DNA of 64,000 nucleotides, from positions 558,001 through 622,000 of the forward strand of contig JAWWNJ010000024.1 in NCBI GenBank assembly GCA_037176885.1, in the 5' to 3' direction. The notes under the pieces are model-generated. The model saw nothing but the letters and a program-made list of their open reading frames with translations, ran no database searches and was not told the DNA's origin. A program made the translations under genes and the position numbers. The stretch is from Favolaschia claudopus (lineage: Eukaryota; Basidiomycota; Agaricomycetes; Agaricales; Mycenaceae). Of this stretch, positions 1-11,997 are shown piece after piece (within the stretch, counting starts at the first letter, position 1; every line of letters begins with the position of its first letter).

Positions 1-1527
1 AACCAGATGTCCAATACATAACGACTTGGCCGGGTTCTGGTTGGAGTGAGTGCAGTGGTAATCGTTCTGATTTTCAAAAGTGCTAATGTTGCGCAGCGAA
101 CGATGTTCTCTTATATGTACGTGGTACTCGCTTTGAATCCAATCCTCGACAGAAATTTATTCCTTCTTCGTAGATGAACCTGTTATATTTTGCCATGATA
201 ACCGAACGCGTACCAGTCATTCCATATTTTACGCCAACGCATGTTGGCAAAGGAAACGCGCCTACTCTCCCGTTTGGAGAGGTATTTGACATTCCGCGAA
301 TAGAGAATGCAACTGGTCTTCGGATACTTGAATGGCATCAAGTCAAAGATTCTGAGAGTGAGGTTGTCGATACTCTGGGGTGCTGGAGTATCTGGAAAGC
401 GGTTCAGAGTTTCAACACGGAGCCACACTTTACCAGCGCTCCAGGCCGATTAAAGCTGGGTTCGTACATCTTCAAACTTAACCCTTGCTCAACTCAAACG
501 ATTATCTTACAGACGTGTCGTACACAACAGCTCCGCGCTGGATTAAAATGGACTCCAATGACCAAAATGCATTTGCGACCTTCTGGACTATTGCATCTCT
601 GGCGTTTCCGGAGACGCGGGCTCGGAATCTCCAGGCCCCGACATTATCCCCGATACGCTCAGTGGCCCTCCCTCCAGATGAGCACATGGTGTGTTACGAT
701 TATCTTTACTATGTTGGCACTTATACCGTGAGTGGCTTTCATCTGAAGTTATCTAGTTGCTGAATGTCTAATTGAAGGACTACGAATGGGAGAGTGATTT
801 CAGTCCGGCCTGGCGGTTTGTAGGCCGGCATATGCATTGGACACCACAGCTCCAGCAGCTTGCTGAAAGATATACCCGGGAGGCCCTTGGCCTTGCGTCT
901 TACCAAGCGACCCCACCCGTGAGTTTGTTTATCGCAAGCAGCGCTTGATTCCGATTCAATAAATATCTCACCTTTTCCCCAGTATATCGCAGTCCATGTG
1001 CGACGTGGAGATTTCGCAAATTGGTGCAATAATGTGCCCATCAACGACTGCTTCCCGTCGTTTGACGTTATCGAACGCCGCGTTGAAGAAGTCAAAGGCG
1101 AAATATATTCGAAAAAACGAATCAGGGTTGATCGCGTTATTGTGACGAGTGATGAGGAGGACCCTGCATGGTGGGCTGAGGTCGCGAAGCTTGGGTGGTC
1201 GAATCCAGATCACTCGAGGACGGCTGATGTGCATGGGAAATGGTATTGTCTTTTCGCTTTGTGTCGTTTCGAGGAGTCGATATGAATACGCCCGCTACAG
1301 GTATCCCCTACTCATCGACGCGGTTATCCAGTCCTCCGCAATTGGTTTTGTGGGGACGGATCGTTCGACGGTTTCGGTGATTGCGCGGAAGCGTATACAG
1401 ACTTGGAATAGTGGAATATCGAGGACGGTGAAATGGGGATCTCCAGGTATGTTGAGCTTACCGAGTATGTATGTATTCCTTTCGAGGTCTGACTATCGTT
1501 ACAATTTCAGGTGCGGACGACCATTGA
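1..1527 (+). CDS. Fucosyltransferase-like protein, 5' end outside window
   Basis: Probable Golgi glycosyltransferase of the GDP-fucose O-fucosyltransferase type. Exons read as <3-45, 97-116, 174-459, 513-727, 778-918, 983-1242, 1301-1446 and 1511-1527; their sum keeps one frame. The 97-116 exon is only 20 nt. The core motif IAVHVRRGDF resembles the nucleotide-sugar-binding HxRRGD motif of the family, and GFVGTDRSTVS near the C-terminus resembles its second conserved block. The protein ends GADDH, exactly like the paralogue at 8372-10196, which supports the last splice. The N-terminus, which in the paralogue carries a membrane anchor, lies before base 1. The family call rests on motifs, so acceptor and sugar are not known. 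Confidence 0.72.
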
Positions 1528-1712
1528 GGAGGGGAATCTGGTATATAATTTAGGGTATCATATGTAGTTCTATGCTTTCGTTGCGTCGAGTGTACGAGTC
1601 TGTATTTTATGGGTATCGGATGGACTGGTTGTGCATTCTAGGAATTTTTGGTTGCTCATGAAGTAACGCGTGCTGCCGTCATCTGCTTGCTTTCAACCGC
1701 TTCCTTCCTGGC

Positions 1713-4700
1713 ATGAATCGGCGCGCAAGACTGGTTCTCCTTATTATCGCGTTCTGTGTTGTTCTCTCTGTCCTGCTTTCATGGGGAACATTGGCCCTGC
1801 AACCCACCAACCTCAATCAGAAACAGCCTCGTAATTTCAAGCGAAGCAATCCGCAGTACAATCTCGACTCCCCCCAGTCCCCTTTACAAGACTCTAAAAG
1901 TAATAACATCAATGTTGTCGCGCCTTCTCGTCGTGTTCTGGTCACCGGAGGTGGTGGAAACATCGGTTTGCTCAAGTTCTCCTCGGGATAAACCAGTCAA
2001 TCCTCAAATTTTCTTAGGAAAGCATCTCGTTCGCAGACTTCTTCTTTCTCAGGTTGCAGTAACCGTCATAGACCTTGTATTCGATCCCAACGAACATGAC
2101 TTTCCCGAAGTTGGACTGCTCACCTTCATCGCCGCCGACATACGCAATACAACCGCTATGGACCTTGCGCTCACTCCGGATGTCGTCGGGATCGTGCATT
2201 TAGCTGCAGTGTCGCGAGTGGTGTGGTGCTCGGTCAATGAAGTGGACTGTATGAACGTGAATGAAGGCGGAACAGGCGCGATTCTTGAGGCGATTCAGAA
2301 GAAGGAAGCGAATTTTCGGCCGTGGTTTATTCTGGCGTCGTCTAGAGAGATATATGGGAGGGATGGGAAGAACTCGAAGGCCGCAATTCCTTCTACGGTC
2401 TATGGGCTTTGTGAGTGTCGCAACGTGTCTTGAATTCCCTGTTGATCTCGTCGTTGATGTCTGCAGCCAAACTCAAGGCGGAGCAAGTCCTTCAACGATA
2501 CGCTCGACGTGTAAACTCACTCAACAAACGATCTTTCCACGCGGTTATACTCCGACTGTCTTCTGTATATGGCAGCATCAACGACCACAAAGACCGCCTT
2601 GTTACTGCTCTCGTGAGTCGCGGGCTCATTCATCAAACCGTACAAATCATAGGTGGCGAACAACAACTCGATTTTCTGTACATTGACGACTGTGTCGACG
2701 CGTTCATGCTGGCAATATTTCGCTTGGAACATAAATCACCGCTCCTTGAACCGTCGATGGATGTATTCGACGTCCGCGGCTTTGGATCAATTGGTGTTCA
2801 GCAACTTGTTGACAAGATTCTCGTTTTGACGCGGTCCAAGTCGCCTGTTGAATCTTTACCCCAAGATCCTCGTTTCTCTTCGCATTATGCGACCTCGTCC
2901 GTAGTTTCTCTTCCTGGCTACACCCCAAAGATCTCCCTCGACGCCGGTCTCTTTCGTCTGGTGAACTTGTATTTGAAACGATCTGCCTCCTACTTGAAGA
3001 AGAGATTGGATGACGAATGCGTTTCGCAAGATCAGCCTCACATTCTTCTCGGCAAGGACATCAGGAAACTAGACGGATGTGTAGCCAATCTTCTCATTGA
3101 TATCGACGGGCAAACATGGTCCCTCTCATTCGACAGGAATCCAAAACATCTCGAAGCTCCCGACGATATGGGTCCAGGAACACCAGAAGATTACGGCCCA
3201 ATCTGGGTGATTTCGGAGAGGATCATTCCGGATCCAGTCAAACTATCCATCCAGTCCCGGAACGGCAAACTCTTTCTACGGATATCTGCGATTCGCACCT
3301 ACGCCGGACACGTACTCGGCGTCTATTCTTCTTCACATCCTGAATTCACCCGAGGTTTCATGTTCGACCATATCGAGCTTGAACATGTTGGACATGATGT
3401 TGCGCTTGTGGACTGGGAGATGATCGTCAATGAGCGAGATGGAACTTTCAAGCTTGTGTTTCCCGACTCTGGCTTTCAGGTGTCTTCGCCTACGAGATTC
3501 GATGGATGGTTTACGTGGGTACCTGTGGAGGAAGATATCTATCCTTTTCGTCTCAGCCCAACATGCTGTCCTGCTCCCCCGCCTTGGCCGTTCTACGAAC
3601 AAGATCGTCAGTGCCGTTCTGTTTTGCTCATGCCTCGGTCTTATCTTATGCATGGGTTTAGCCATTCAACACAGCATTCACATGGACCGCTTCTCGAAGG
3701 ACCGTCCATTCAACAAAACGATTCCACAAACACTCTGTCTACGCGTCGAAGCTGCGCTTGCTCACGCTCAAGCATCCTTGACATGGTTGGATCAAGTTCG
3801 CCGCGATGGCCACAACGAATATCTCCGCCGCATGGGCAACGCAAGTGAATGGGTCGACAACGCTCTCATCGCGTGTTCGAACGACTGCAAGCACCCTACT
3901 ATCTGTTTGAACACGGGCGATTGTTCTTGCGTAGGAACGATATATTGTCCAGTGCCGGAGCGGTTTCCGTTTGCGAGCTTTCAACATACAGCAACTATCA
4001 CATATCCGCTTCCTGACATTGGCAGTCTTTCGCTTTTGGAGAGTGCGAAGCAGACATCTTGGTTCAGCATTCTGCGACCGGAAGCTGCCCGTTATCTTGG
4101 CACCAACCCGACATGGCCTCAGGTCCATATCGCTGCAGTGGACATTGCGAGCGAGTCTTTGAGAGGGCCTAGGCTGGAATCCGTTTCGAGGTTACTGGAG
4201 CGGGATTGTTTTTCTGCTGATGCGTCATTGGAGATGGCGCTGCGGACGTATCAGACCTCATACAGCAAGGCGGATGTCATCTTTCAGCCGTATTATCATG
4301 CGCGCATGTGGACTAACCAAGAGGATTTGCCCAAGCTGATGGCGCAGCTGGAAACGAATTATCCGAATCACTCGAGTCAGGTAGTTCTTCCTTTCACGTA
4401 TGATTGGGGTATCTGTTTGTTTTTCACTTGGTTCGTCGTTTCATTCGTTCGTCGATGCGTTCAGAAAGTGACCCGCTATTCGAATAGGACTATCTGGGAA
4501 GCTCGACAAAAATTCAAAGTGCCCCCTTCAATCAGGGACGTTATCGCCTGGAGGTAAGCTTTTGTCTCTTGACTATGTCGACGCAGCTAACATGACGCAG
4601 CGTCATGGCCGACACGAACAGCCCTTGCTATCGCCCCCATCAGGATGTTGTGTACGTTCTCCAAACACGAATCTGCATTGACGATCTTGAACTCATTCGT

Positions 4701-5519
4701 CAGTATCCCTCCTCGCGGTTGTCGCACAAGACAACTTCGCGGTGCCTTTGCTAAGCCCGACCGCATTCAACCTTCAGCTGCGCGTACTCAACTTGTGTAC
4801 TTCTCTGGGACGTCATGGGGTTCGGGTGGCAGTCTGAGAAAAAAACTTGCTTGTGCTCGCACTATTCCGAACGAAGGGCAGACTGGTTTCGAACAGAGCC
4901 GAGCAGAGATGGGTTTGGGTCCGGTCAACTTGACTACCCGTTGGACGAATCCGCTTTCGCACGCTGACTATGTCGCCATTTTGAACAACACGATATTCTG
5001 CGCTGTTCCTGCTGGCGTCGCCGGTGAGTCAGTTATTGTTCGCGGCTAAGCTGCTGAATATTCACTACTTGCTGCAGGTTGGGCCCCTCGAATTGAAGAC
5101 GCGATATACGCCGGCTGCATACCGGTCATGTTCGACGACGATTCGCATCTGCCGTTTTGGGAATTGCTCGACTGGCGTAAATTCAGTGTTCGCATCTTCA
5201 CCCACCAGGTACAATACTTGGAACGTATCCTTATGAGCTACTCACTCCGGGAGGTATGTCATGATCCTATTCGTCTTGCAATTGTTCTAACTTGAAGGCT
5301 CTTTTTCTGTTCAAGATCCAACGAATGCAGACGAACCTTCTTCACGTTCGGGACATACTGATGTACCCTTTGGACAACCATCATTCGGAGATGGTCACCA
5401 TTCGCAGCCCGCTTTCTTTTGCTCTCTATCAAACCAAATTGCGCTTAGCGACCAGATGGCCGACTGAAGACTTTGAGGTGGAAGGCGAGGTAATTTCTTT
5501 TCCCCCAGCAATGTTGTAA
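1713..5519 (+). CDS. Fusion of SDR epimerase domain, middle domain and GT47 exostosin domain
   Basis: Predicted 1,139-aa type II membrane protein. Exons: 1713-1965, 2018-2410, 2467-3610, 3675-4553, 4601-4651, 4704-5023, 5078-5253, 5316-5519. Residues about 8-30 are a hydrophobic signal anchor, which suggests the Golgi. Next comes an extended SDR domain with a GGGGNI nucleotide-binding loop and a YGLSK sequence fitting the YxxxK catalytic motif, as in nucleotide-sugar epimerases. A middle region of roughly 200 aa is not recognised. The C-terminal half has a Cys-rich EGF-like stretch (CSNDCKHPTICLNTGDCSC) and a GT47 core with NSPCYRPHQDVVIPP, GWAPRIEDAIYAGCIPV and DWRKFSVRI. An extra intron at 4409-4501 is possible and would not change the frame. 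The protein may make and transfer one sugar; this is inference. Confidence 0.8.
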
Positions 5520-5590
5520 TCAAAAGTTTTCTGGCAATGTTCTCTTTGTTGTATCACTATTATCCTAGAGGTCATCGAATTCTGCTATAG

Positions 5591-5598
5591 AGGAATAC
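5591..5598. repeat. Left 8-bp target site duplication
   Basis: AGGAATAC directly precedes the first 1,103-bp unit and reappears at 7811-7818 just after the second. An 8-bp duplication fits insertion by a hAT-type transposase. Confidence 0.7.
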
Positions 5599-6701
5599 GG
5601 CTGGTTACTGGTGTTATGGGACAATAGCGCCGTAATAGCGAATATCCCAAAATGGTTGATCATCATCAACATCTTCCCACGGGTAAATCTATGCCGCCAT
5701 GGCCTTCCTTTGCCTTATAGCTGCTCGATTCTGTTTGCTTCCTGGATCATCCTGCTATAGAGTGTTTTGGATAGTACAGGAGAAGACTTGGGCAATTTTT
5801 ATTCAGATTTGAACCTCTGTTCGGGTATTTACACAAGAATTATTGATAAATGCAGAAGTTTCCCTCTTGCAGCTCAGGACACAGTTTCAGTCGACATAAA
5901 ACATGGTTTCTTTGAAATATAGCTTCTTTTAAGTAGCTATCAAACCACCACACTTCCAAAAATCACCTTGACATCAAACTAAGTACCACTTAGTGCAATT
6001 GCAACTTCTACCCAGTTTCTCTGAGAGGGTAGAGGAAAGCAAAAGCTGGGATAGCCAGCTACTAGCCAAATCTGAGCACTGGATGATATGTTGCTTGACT
6101 CAATATATCCGTACCAGTATTATTATTCAGAAATACTAGCCGGAATTTGGAAACAGGGAGCATCTTGAATTGGGACAGTCTGAGCCGTAGATCTTCAGAG
6201 AGGATTCAAATCAATTCTGGTTACCTGTTTTGCTGGGTTCTTTTGTGGGTGAAATCCAGAAATTGAGTGATTTTGTTAAGATTTCGGCGCGGACGCGACG
6301 CGAAAAACGCGTTATGTCACGCGGCTGTGTCGTGTTCTTTGCTTGATGCGGGCGGGAACTTGCTTCGGGCCGCGGAATAAACCTTTTTAAGAACATCCGC
6401 TATGCCTTCCGATCGTTCCCAGCACGAGATGCACGGCATTTTCCGCAAAATTTAATCAAAAACGGCAATTTCCCACCATTTTCTTGCCTCAAGGCGGCGT
6501 CTCCAGCATGGACGCTCAGCGGCATTTTACGAAGCCCTCGCAAGGGCGCTGGGACCAATCGACATCCGGGAGGTCACTTCTCCAAATTTGAAGCTGAGAA
6601 GCAGGTGAATCGAGAGGTCTCTCTTTTTCTCTCTTTCCTCTTTCCTTTTTGGGAATTTATTTTCTTCAAGCCCCTGAGTCCCACAACATCGCTATTTTGC
6701 C
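5599..6701. mobile_element. Non-autonomous DNA transposon-like unit, copy 1
   Basis: A 1,103-bp unit with no credible coding capacity; its longest open frames (about 60 codons) resemble nothing. The left end starts GGC, ten bases, then TGTTATGGGAC. The reverse complement of the right end starts GGC, ten bases, then TGTTGTGGGAC. These act as imperfect terminal inverted repeats with matched spacing. With the 8-bp flanking duplication this fits a hAT-like MITE or deletion derivative. It lies 79 bp after the stop codon of the SDR-GT47 gene, so it probably interrupts that gene's 3' region. The superfamily is inferred from duplication length only. Confidence 0.65.
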
Positions 6702-6707
6702 GAATAC
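6702..6707. repeat. Shortened internal target-site copy between the two units
   Basis: GAATAC joins the two units. It is the outer duplication AGGAATAC without its first two bases. Confidence 0.65.
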
Positions 6708-7810
6708 GGCTGGTTACTGGTGTTATGGGACAATAGCGCCGTAATAGCGAATATCCCAAAATGGTTGATCATCATCAACATCTTCCCACGGGTAAATCTA
6801 TGCCGCCATGGCCTTCCTTTGCCTTATAGCTGCTCGATTCTGTTTGCTTCCTGGATCATCCTGCTATAGAGTGTTTTGGATAGTACAGGAGAAGACTTGG
6901 GCAATTTTTATTCAGATTTGAACCTCTGTTCGGGTATTTACACAAGAATTATTGATAAATGCAGAAGTTTCCCTCTTGCAGCTCAGGACACAGTTTCAGT
7001 CGACATAAAACATGGTTTCTTTGAAATATAGCTTCTTTTAAGTAGCTATCAAACCACCACACTTCCAAAAATCACCTTGACATCAAACTAAGTACCACTT
7101 AGTGCAATTGCAACTTCTACCCAGTTTCTCTGAGAGGGTAGAGGAAAGCAAAAGCTGGGATAGCCAGCTACTAGCCAAATCTGAGCACTGGATGATATGT
7201 TGCTTGACTCAATATATCCGTACCAGTATTATTATTCAGAAATACTAGCCGGAATTTGGAAACAGGGAGCATCTTGAATTGGGACAGTCTGAGCCGTAGA
7301 TCTTCAGAGAGGATTCAAATCAATTCTGGTTACCTGTTTTGCTGGGTTCTTTTGTGGGTGAAATCCAGAAATTGAGTGATTTTGTTAAGATTTCGGCGCG
7401 GACGCGACGCGAAAAACGCGTTATGTCACGCGGCTGTGTCGTGTTCTTTGCTTGATGCGGGCGGGAACTTGCTTCGGGCCGCGGAATAAACCTTTTTAAG
7501 AACATCCGCTATGCCTTCCGATCGTTCCCAGCACGAGATGCACGGCATTTTCCGCAAAATTTAATCAAAAACGGCAATTTCCCACCATTTTCTTGCCTCA
7601 AGGCGGCGTCTCCAGCATGGACGCTCAGCGGCATTTTACGAAGCCCTCGCAAGGGCGCTGGGACCAATCGACATCCGGGAGGTCACTTCTCCAAATTTGA
7701 AGCTGAGAAGCAGGTGAATCGAGAGGTCTCTCTTTTTCTCTCTTTCCTCTTTCCTTTTTGGGAATTTATTTTCTTCAAGCCCCTGAGTCCCACAACATCG
7801 CTATTTTGCC
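6708..7810. mobile_element. Non-autonomous DNA transposon-like unit, copy 2
   Basis: Head-to-tail second copy at an offset of 1,109 bp. By eye it matches copy 1 base for base throughout, including the pyrimidine-rich tract and the CG-rich GGACGCGACGCG segment. Identity at this level means the duplication is recent, is kept by gene conversion, or is an assembly artefact. A right-hand target duplication AGGAATAC follows at 7811-7818. Confidence 0.65.
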
Positions 7811-7818
7811 AGGAATAC

Positions 7819-8371
7819 AGGCATGAATGAGACTGTTGTAGCCAATTATCAAAATTTTCTAAATTCGATTATGTAAACCCTGAGTTCGTGGCTTTGCAGT
7901 GGCTTCGCACTTGCCACAACCTAGAGTCTATGTCATGCAGCTTAAACTCTACCGTCTTGTATTCCACCGAATCCATCAAGTCCGGAGACGTTCTGCAAGC
8001 ATCGTTTACGGTCTCAACGCGTCCCAACAACCGTTGCATACCCCGGACCCAAATACCTTCAAAGGGCTTTCTTTCCTGTTAGTCTCCAATGGGCTGTGCT
8101 ATGCTTTCCCTTTGGATCATTCGAACATACCAGTGGACCTGACTCTGACGAATGAGTTGTTTCCCAAAAAGTTTCCTGTTGCCATTTTTTTTTTAACGAC
8201 GACTCGGAGTCCTACACAGTGACCCTGGAATTCTGTGTGGCATGTCGCACCGCACTTCACAAGCTTCTCAAGCTTGACTTTCGCTGTGGCATGCAATGAG
8301 CTCCTTGCCCGGTTTGTTAGGATCGATCAACAGGGGGGTCACGGCCGCCTCCCAGTTCCAACCTCCCGCCC
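7819..8371. other. Interval without a supported gene (553 bp)
   Basis: Lies between the transposon dimer and the second fucosyltransferase-like gene. It holds two overlapping short plus-strand frames (7888-8082 and 7899-8222) with no recognisable motif and no convincing splice into the gene downstream. It should contain the former 3' flank of the SDR-GT47 gene and the next promoter. Confidence 0.5.
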
Positions 8372-10196
8372 ATGCAGCTTGAGGCCGACGCGTTCAAGTT
8401 CTTTGGTTCGCGGCGGTGGCTCATTGCTCTGGTGGTTAGCTCTGTGCTTTGCGTCTTGGCGTTTTCGTCGGCGGTATGGAGCGGCACATCGGAACAAACT
8501 ATTTCACAATCTACTATCTTCGCCTCGTCGAACACACTTGATGGCGCCTTTCATCTACCCGTCCCCAAACAATACAGTGCATCCAAGAACAGACTATCTA
8601 AATTCAACTCTTCTTTGCTCTTGAATGGATTTCCGACCGAATCGTTTCGAGGTCCGTTCTGCAAAATATGCGTAGCCGCATCCGAACTCGCTTTCAGACA
8701 ACTTGCGAGATGACCATCTCTATGTGACCTCGTTTCCGTCTAATGGATTGAGTGCGTACATCTTGTCATAGGCGAGCATACCTGACGCTTAGAATCCTTA
8801 GCGAATCAAGTCATCTCATACGTGCGTTTGTTCCCATTCATATTTAGCAAGCACTCAAATACAATTCCAGATGAACCTCATCTATCTGGGATTGATCACC
8901 GAACGCATACCTATCGTGCCGCGATTCACCCCAGTAAACATGCCTGAAAACAGCCCGGAACTTGACTTCGGAGAGGTTTTCGATATCCTCCGTCTTCAAC
9001 AGGGATTGGATCTACCTGTACTTGAATGGCATCAAGTGAAGGTATGCATTTTCGTTTGTTGTTCAGTAGTCTGCTCATCATTACCAATAGGATCCCAATA
9101 GTCAATTTCTGGACGATTTAGGCTGCTGGAATATCTTGAACTCTATGTTTCATACGTCTGGGATGTACCACCCTCCTCCAGGCAGCCTCAAGTTAGGTTC
9201 GTTCACGGCGTCGATGACTTCAACCCACTCTGATGGAGAACGACAGATATCTCATATACGACTCCTCCCGATTGGGTACAATATCGCGGAGAGTTGAACG
9301 ACTGGCAATATCCACATACGCTGTTTTGGCCCCTGGCATCTTTGGCCTTCACCGACACGCGGAAATGGACTCCGAATGAGCCTGAACGGTCTCCAGTACA
9401 TGAAGTCTCCCTCTCTCCGGACGAGGGCCAGATGCTCTGCTACGATATGCTATACTACGTGGGGGCGCATGAGGTCCGAAAATGCCTGCATTTCAGCGCT
9501 GTCTCTGTCTGAAGATCACGCTAGGTATTCGAGTTCACTCAAGACCTTTCGCCCGCATGGCGATTCGTAGGCACATATATGCACTGGAACCCAAATCTGG
9601 AACGACTGGCCAAAATCTATATTCGGCAGGCACTCGGAATCGCACCTCGAGCCCCCATCCCACCTGTATGTCTTCTCGCCTGAGAGTACCACGTATCTGT
9701 TATACTGATTCCGTCTTAGTATATAGCTGTCCATGCGCGGCGTACAGACTTCAATATCTGGTGCGATGGCGTTCCGGAGTCGGAATGCTACATTGAACTG
9801 TCGGCTATCGTACGGCGCGTAGAAGAAGTCAAAGCGGAAATCTGGGCCAAGAAGCGAATCTTGGTCACTCGCGTAATCATCACTAGCGACGAATCGAATC
9901 CTTCGTGGTGGGATGAAGTTCGCAAACTCGGGTGGTGCTGGCCAGATCATTCTGAGGCTAAGACCGCTGAAATATATGGACCTTGGTATTCATTTAACTG
10001 CGAATTCCCGTTACCTTGCTGAAGGTTTCTTAGGCATCCCATGCTCATCGACGCCGTCATACAATCATCTGCCGTCGGTTTTGTTGGGACCGACCGTTCT
10101 ACAGTTTCCGCTTTGTCTGGTCGTAGGGTGGAGTCTTGGAATCACGGCGTTACAAGGACAGTGCTATGGGGAAAGCCTGGTGCCGATGACCATTAA
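8372..10196 (+). CDS. Fucosyltransferase-like protein, second copy
   Basis: Complete 475-aa paralogue of the gene at 1-1527. Exons: 8372-8651, 8698-8751, 8802-8821, 8871-9041, 9091-9196, 9247-9473, 9525-9665, 9720-9985, 10034-10196. Residues about 14-35 form one hydrophobic anchor after a short basic N-terminus, as in type II Golgi enzymes. The 20-nt third exon is shared with the paralogue. Compared with that copy this gene has an extra intron (9042-9090) and lacks the last one. The core motif reads IAVHARRTDF, so the RRGD of copy 1 is RRTD here; GFVGTDRSTVS is kept. The change may alter donor binding. Substrates are unknown. Confidence 0.75.
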
Positions 10197-10317
10197 ACTA
10201 GAATATTGTACACGTTCAACCTAGCTTATATGCACAGTGCGCAAACTTCAAAGATTGTTCCCGTTGCGTGGCGGTGCAAAGTGACTTGTGCTGAACCATC
10301 CATACCCAATAATACCC

Positions 10318-11997
10318 ATGGCTTCAGTCGAACACCATCAGACTCTCTTCTACGCTCTGCCTGCTGAAATCATCCATCTCATTCTGGAAGAGGCAGTTGA
10401 AATACACTACTTCCCTGCTCGCAGGCAGCCTCAAGGCCTAGGTCTAGTCGATTATGACCCGTCTCGAGCCATTTCAACGAGCTCTCGTTACATTGGGGAT
10501 CTTCGCTCTATCTCTTCAGTCAATAGACAGCTTCGCTTGCTGTGCCTCCCTCTTCTATTCAGGCTCACCAGATGCACTAGTCTGGGACGATTGGATGACC
10601 TTCGGAATGAATGTGAAGTCAATTCAAAGTTTGCGAGTTTTATCAGGTTTGTCTTGAATTTCCGCTCTCCAAATCAACACTCAATTCTATTGTTCAGACA
10701 ACTCGATGTTACTAGAATCGACGTTCCGAGCTCGAGTATCTCCTCCGTCCTCAGTCAACTTATATCCCATCTTACTTCTCTCACGCGGCTGGATATCTTG
10801 TCAAGGGCCCTCGACACGCGACTCCTGGCGGCCGCCAACTCTCATTCCACACTTTCCACTGTCGCCGTACGAGAATGGAGTTCTCATGGTCTCTCTGAAT
10901 TGGACAAACTGCTTGCATCTACCGATCAATCCTTCTCAAAAATTTTGGCGTGCAGGATTCCTCTGGTACACCGCTATGCGCCGTCAACTGTTCGAAGTGT
11001 TGCTGAGCGCGGGGCGAGGTTCTCCTTTGTCAGCCTGCACAAGCTGAAATGGTTCATTAACTCGGCAATGGAAGTGCCTTTGCCAGTGCTACCAGGTCTC
11101 GAGCGGCTTGATCTATCTTTGGAGGATTCTGTACGGCCGTGGTTGCTCTCTTTTGCGCAGCGCCATCCCAACTTGCAGACAATCTCATGGACTCACTGGG
11201 ATTTTGCTTACTCGTCGGAAGCTCCTGATGACACTATGCTGCCATTCGCTTCTAAATACATATCGACAAATCGTCAGCATCCTTTCAATTATCAAATCTT
11301 GCTGAATTCGTTCTCTATTGCTCGCCCCGCATCACCGTGGACGTCTTTGAACGACTGGGACGTGGTTCAACTGGAGCTGAAGCCAAGATCAGCTAACCTC
11401 ATTCACACGCCTGGTGTTTCGCTTTTGGAAACGGCTGTGGAGTTGGCGCCTCAGCTTCACTCTTTGGACCTGAGTTTGCCGGATACGAGACAGTTATATG
11501 CTCCTGAGCCGATGCATATTGTAAGTCTCAACTCGATTTTCTGCATCCAATCATCCGCCTTGTCTCATCCTTTTGTTTTCGGGGCGAAATAGGACGACTT
11601 GATCAAATTCCTCAAGCCTGCGCAGTTTCTGCGTACCCTTCATCTCACGAACGCCTATGCCAATCTGCACTATAACGGTGAAACCCCATGGGTAATGCCA
11701 CGACCCGTAAAACGCGGTGGGCGCCCTGTGGCTCCGGACCCGCGTGGGACCTCGATGTGCGTTGTCGCGCTTGATGCACTGCGATGGTACACAATGTGCA
11801 TCGTGAAAGAGATGCGTTCTCTTGAACTTGTACACGTTACCGATGTGGGCAAGGAGGGCAGAGGTCGTTTCGCGACTAAATGGACGCTGGAAGCGTCATT
11901 TCGCATACGATTCAATGAAGCTCGCGATGTGGAGGTCATTGGAACGCCCAAACTGGAAATGGGTGCGAAGTATTTGCCGAAGCTCGGTGGTCGCTGA
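10318..11997 (+). CDS. F-box-like protein, 535 aa
   Basis: Two exons, 10318-11520 and 11593-11997. The N-terminus has an F-box-like helix, LPAEIIHLILEEAVE, followed by many Leu-rich stretches such as LTSLTRLDIL, LERLDLSLED and LHSLDLSLPD that suggest degenerate leucine-rich repeats. Proteins of this build are numerous in Agaricomycetes and some act as substrate adaptors of SCF ubiquitin ligases. That role is family knowledge, not shown here. An in-frame ATG at 10288 would add ten residues; I chose the second ATG because the F-box helix then sits at its usual distance from the start. Confidence 0.65.

Noticed and set aside
5490..5508. Apparent GT...AG pair that could be a last intron of the SDR-GT47 gene
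   Set aside because: Only 19 bases, too short to splice; reading through gives a stop after ten codons.
6211..6396. 61-codon frame repeated identically at 7320-7505
   Set aside because: It lies inside the two transposon-like units and has no protein family; it is duplicated only because the unit is.
5599..7810. Reading the repeat pair as LTRs of a retrotransposon
   Set aside because: The units touch, with no internal coding region, no TG...CA ends, no primer-binding site and an 8-bp rather than 4-6-bp target duplication.
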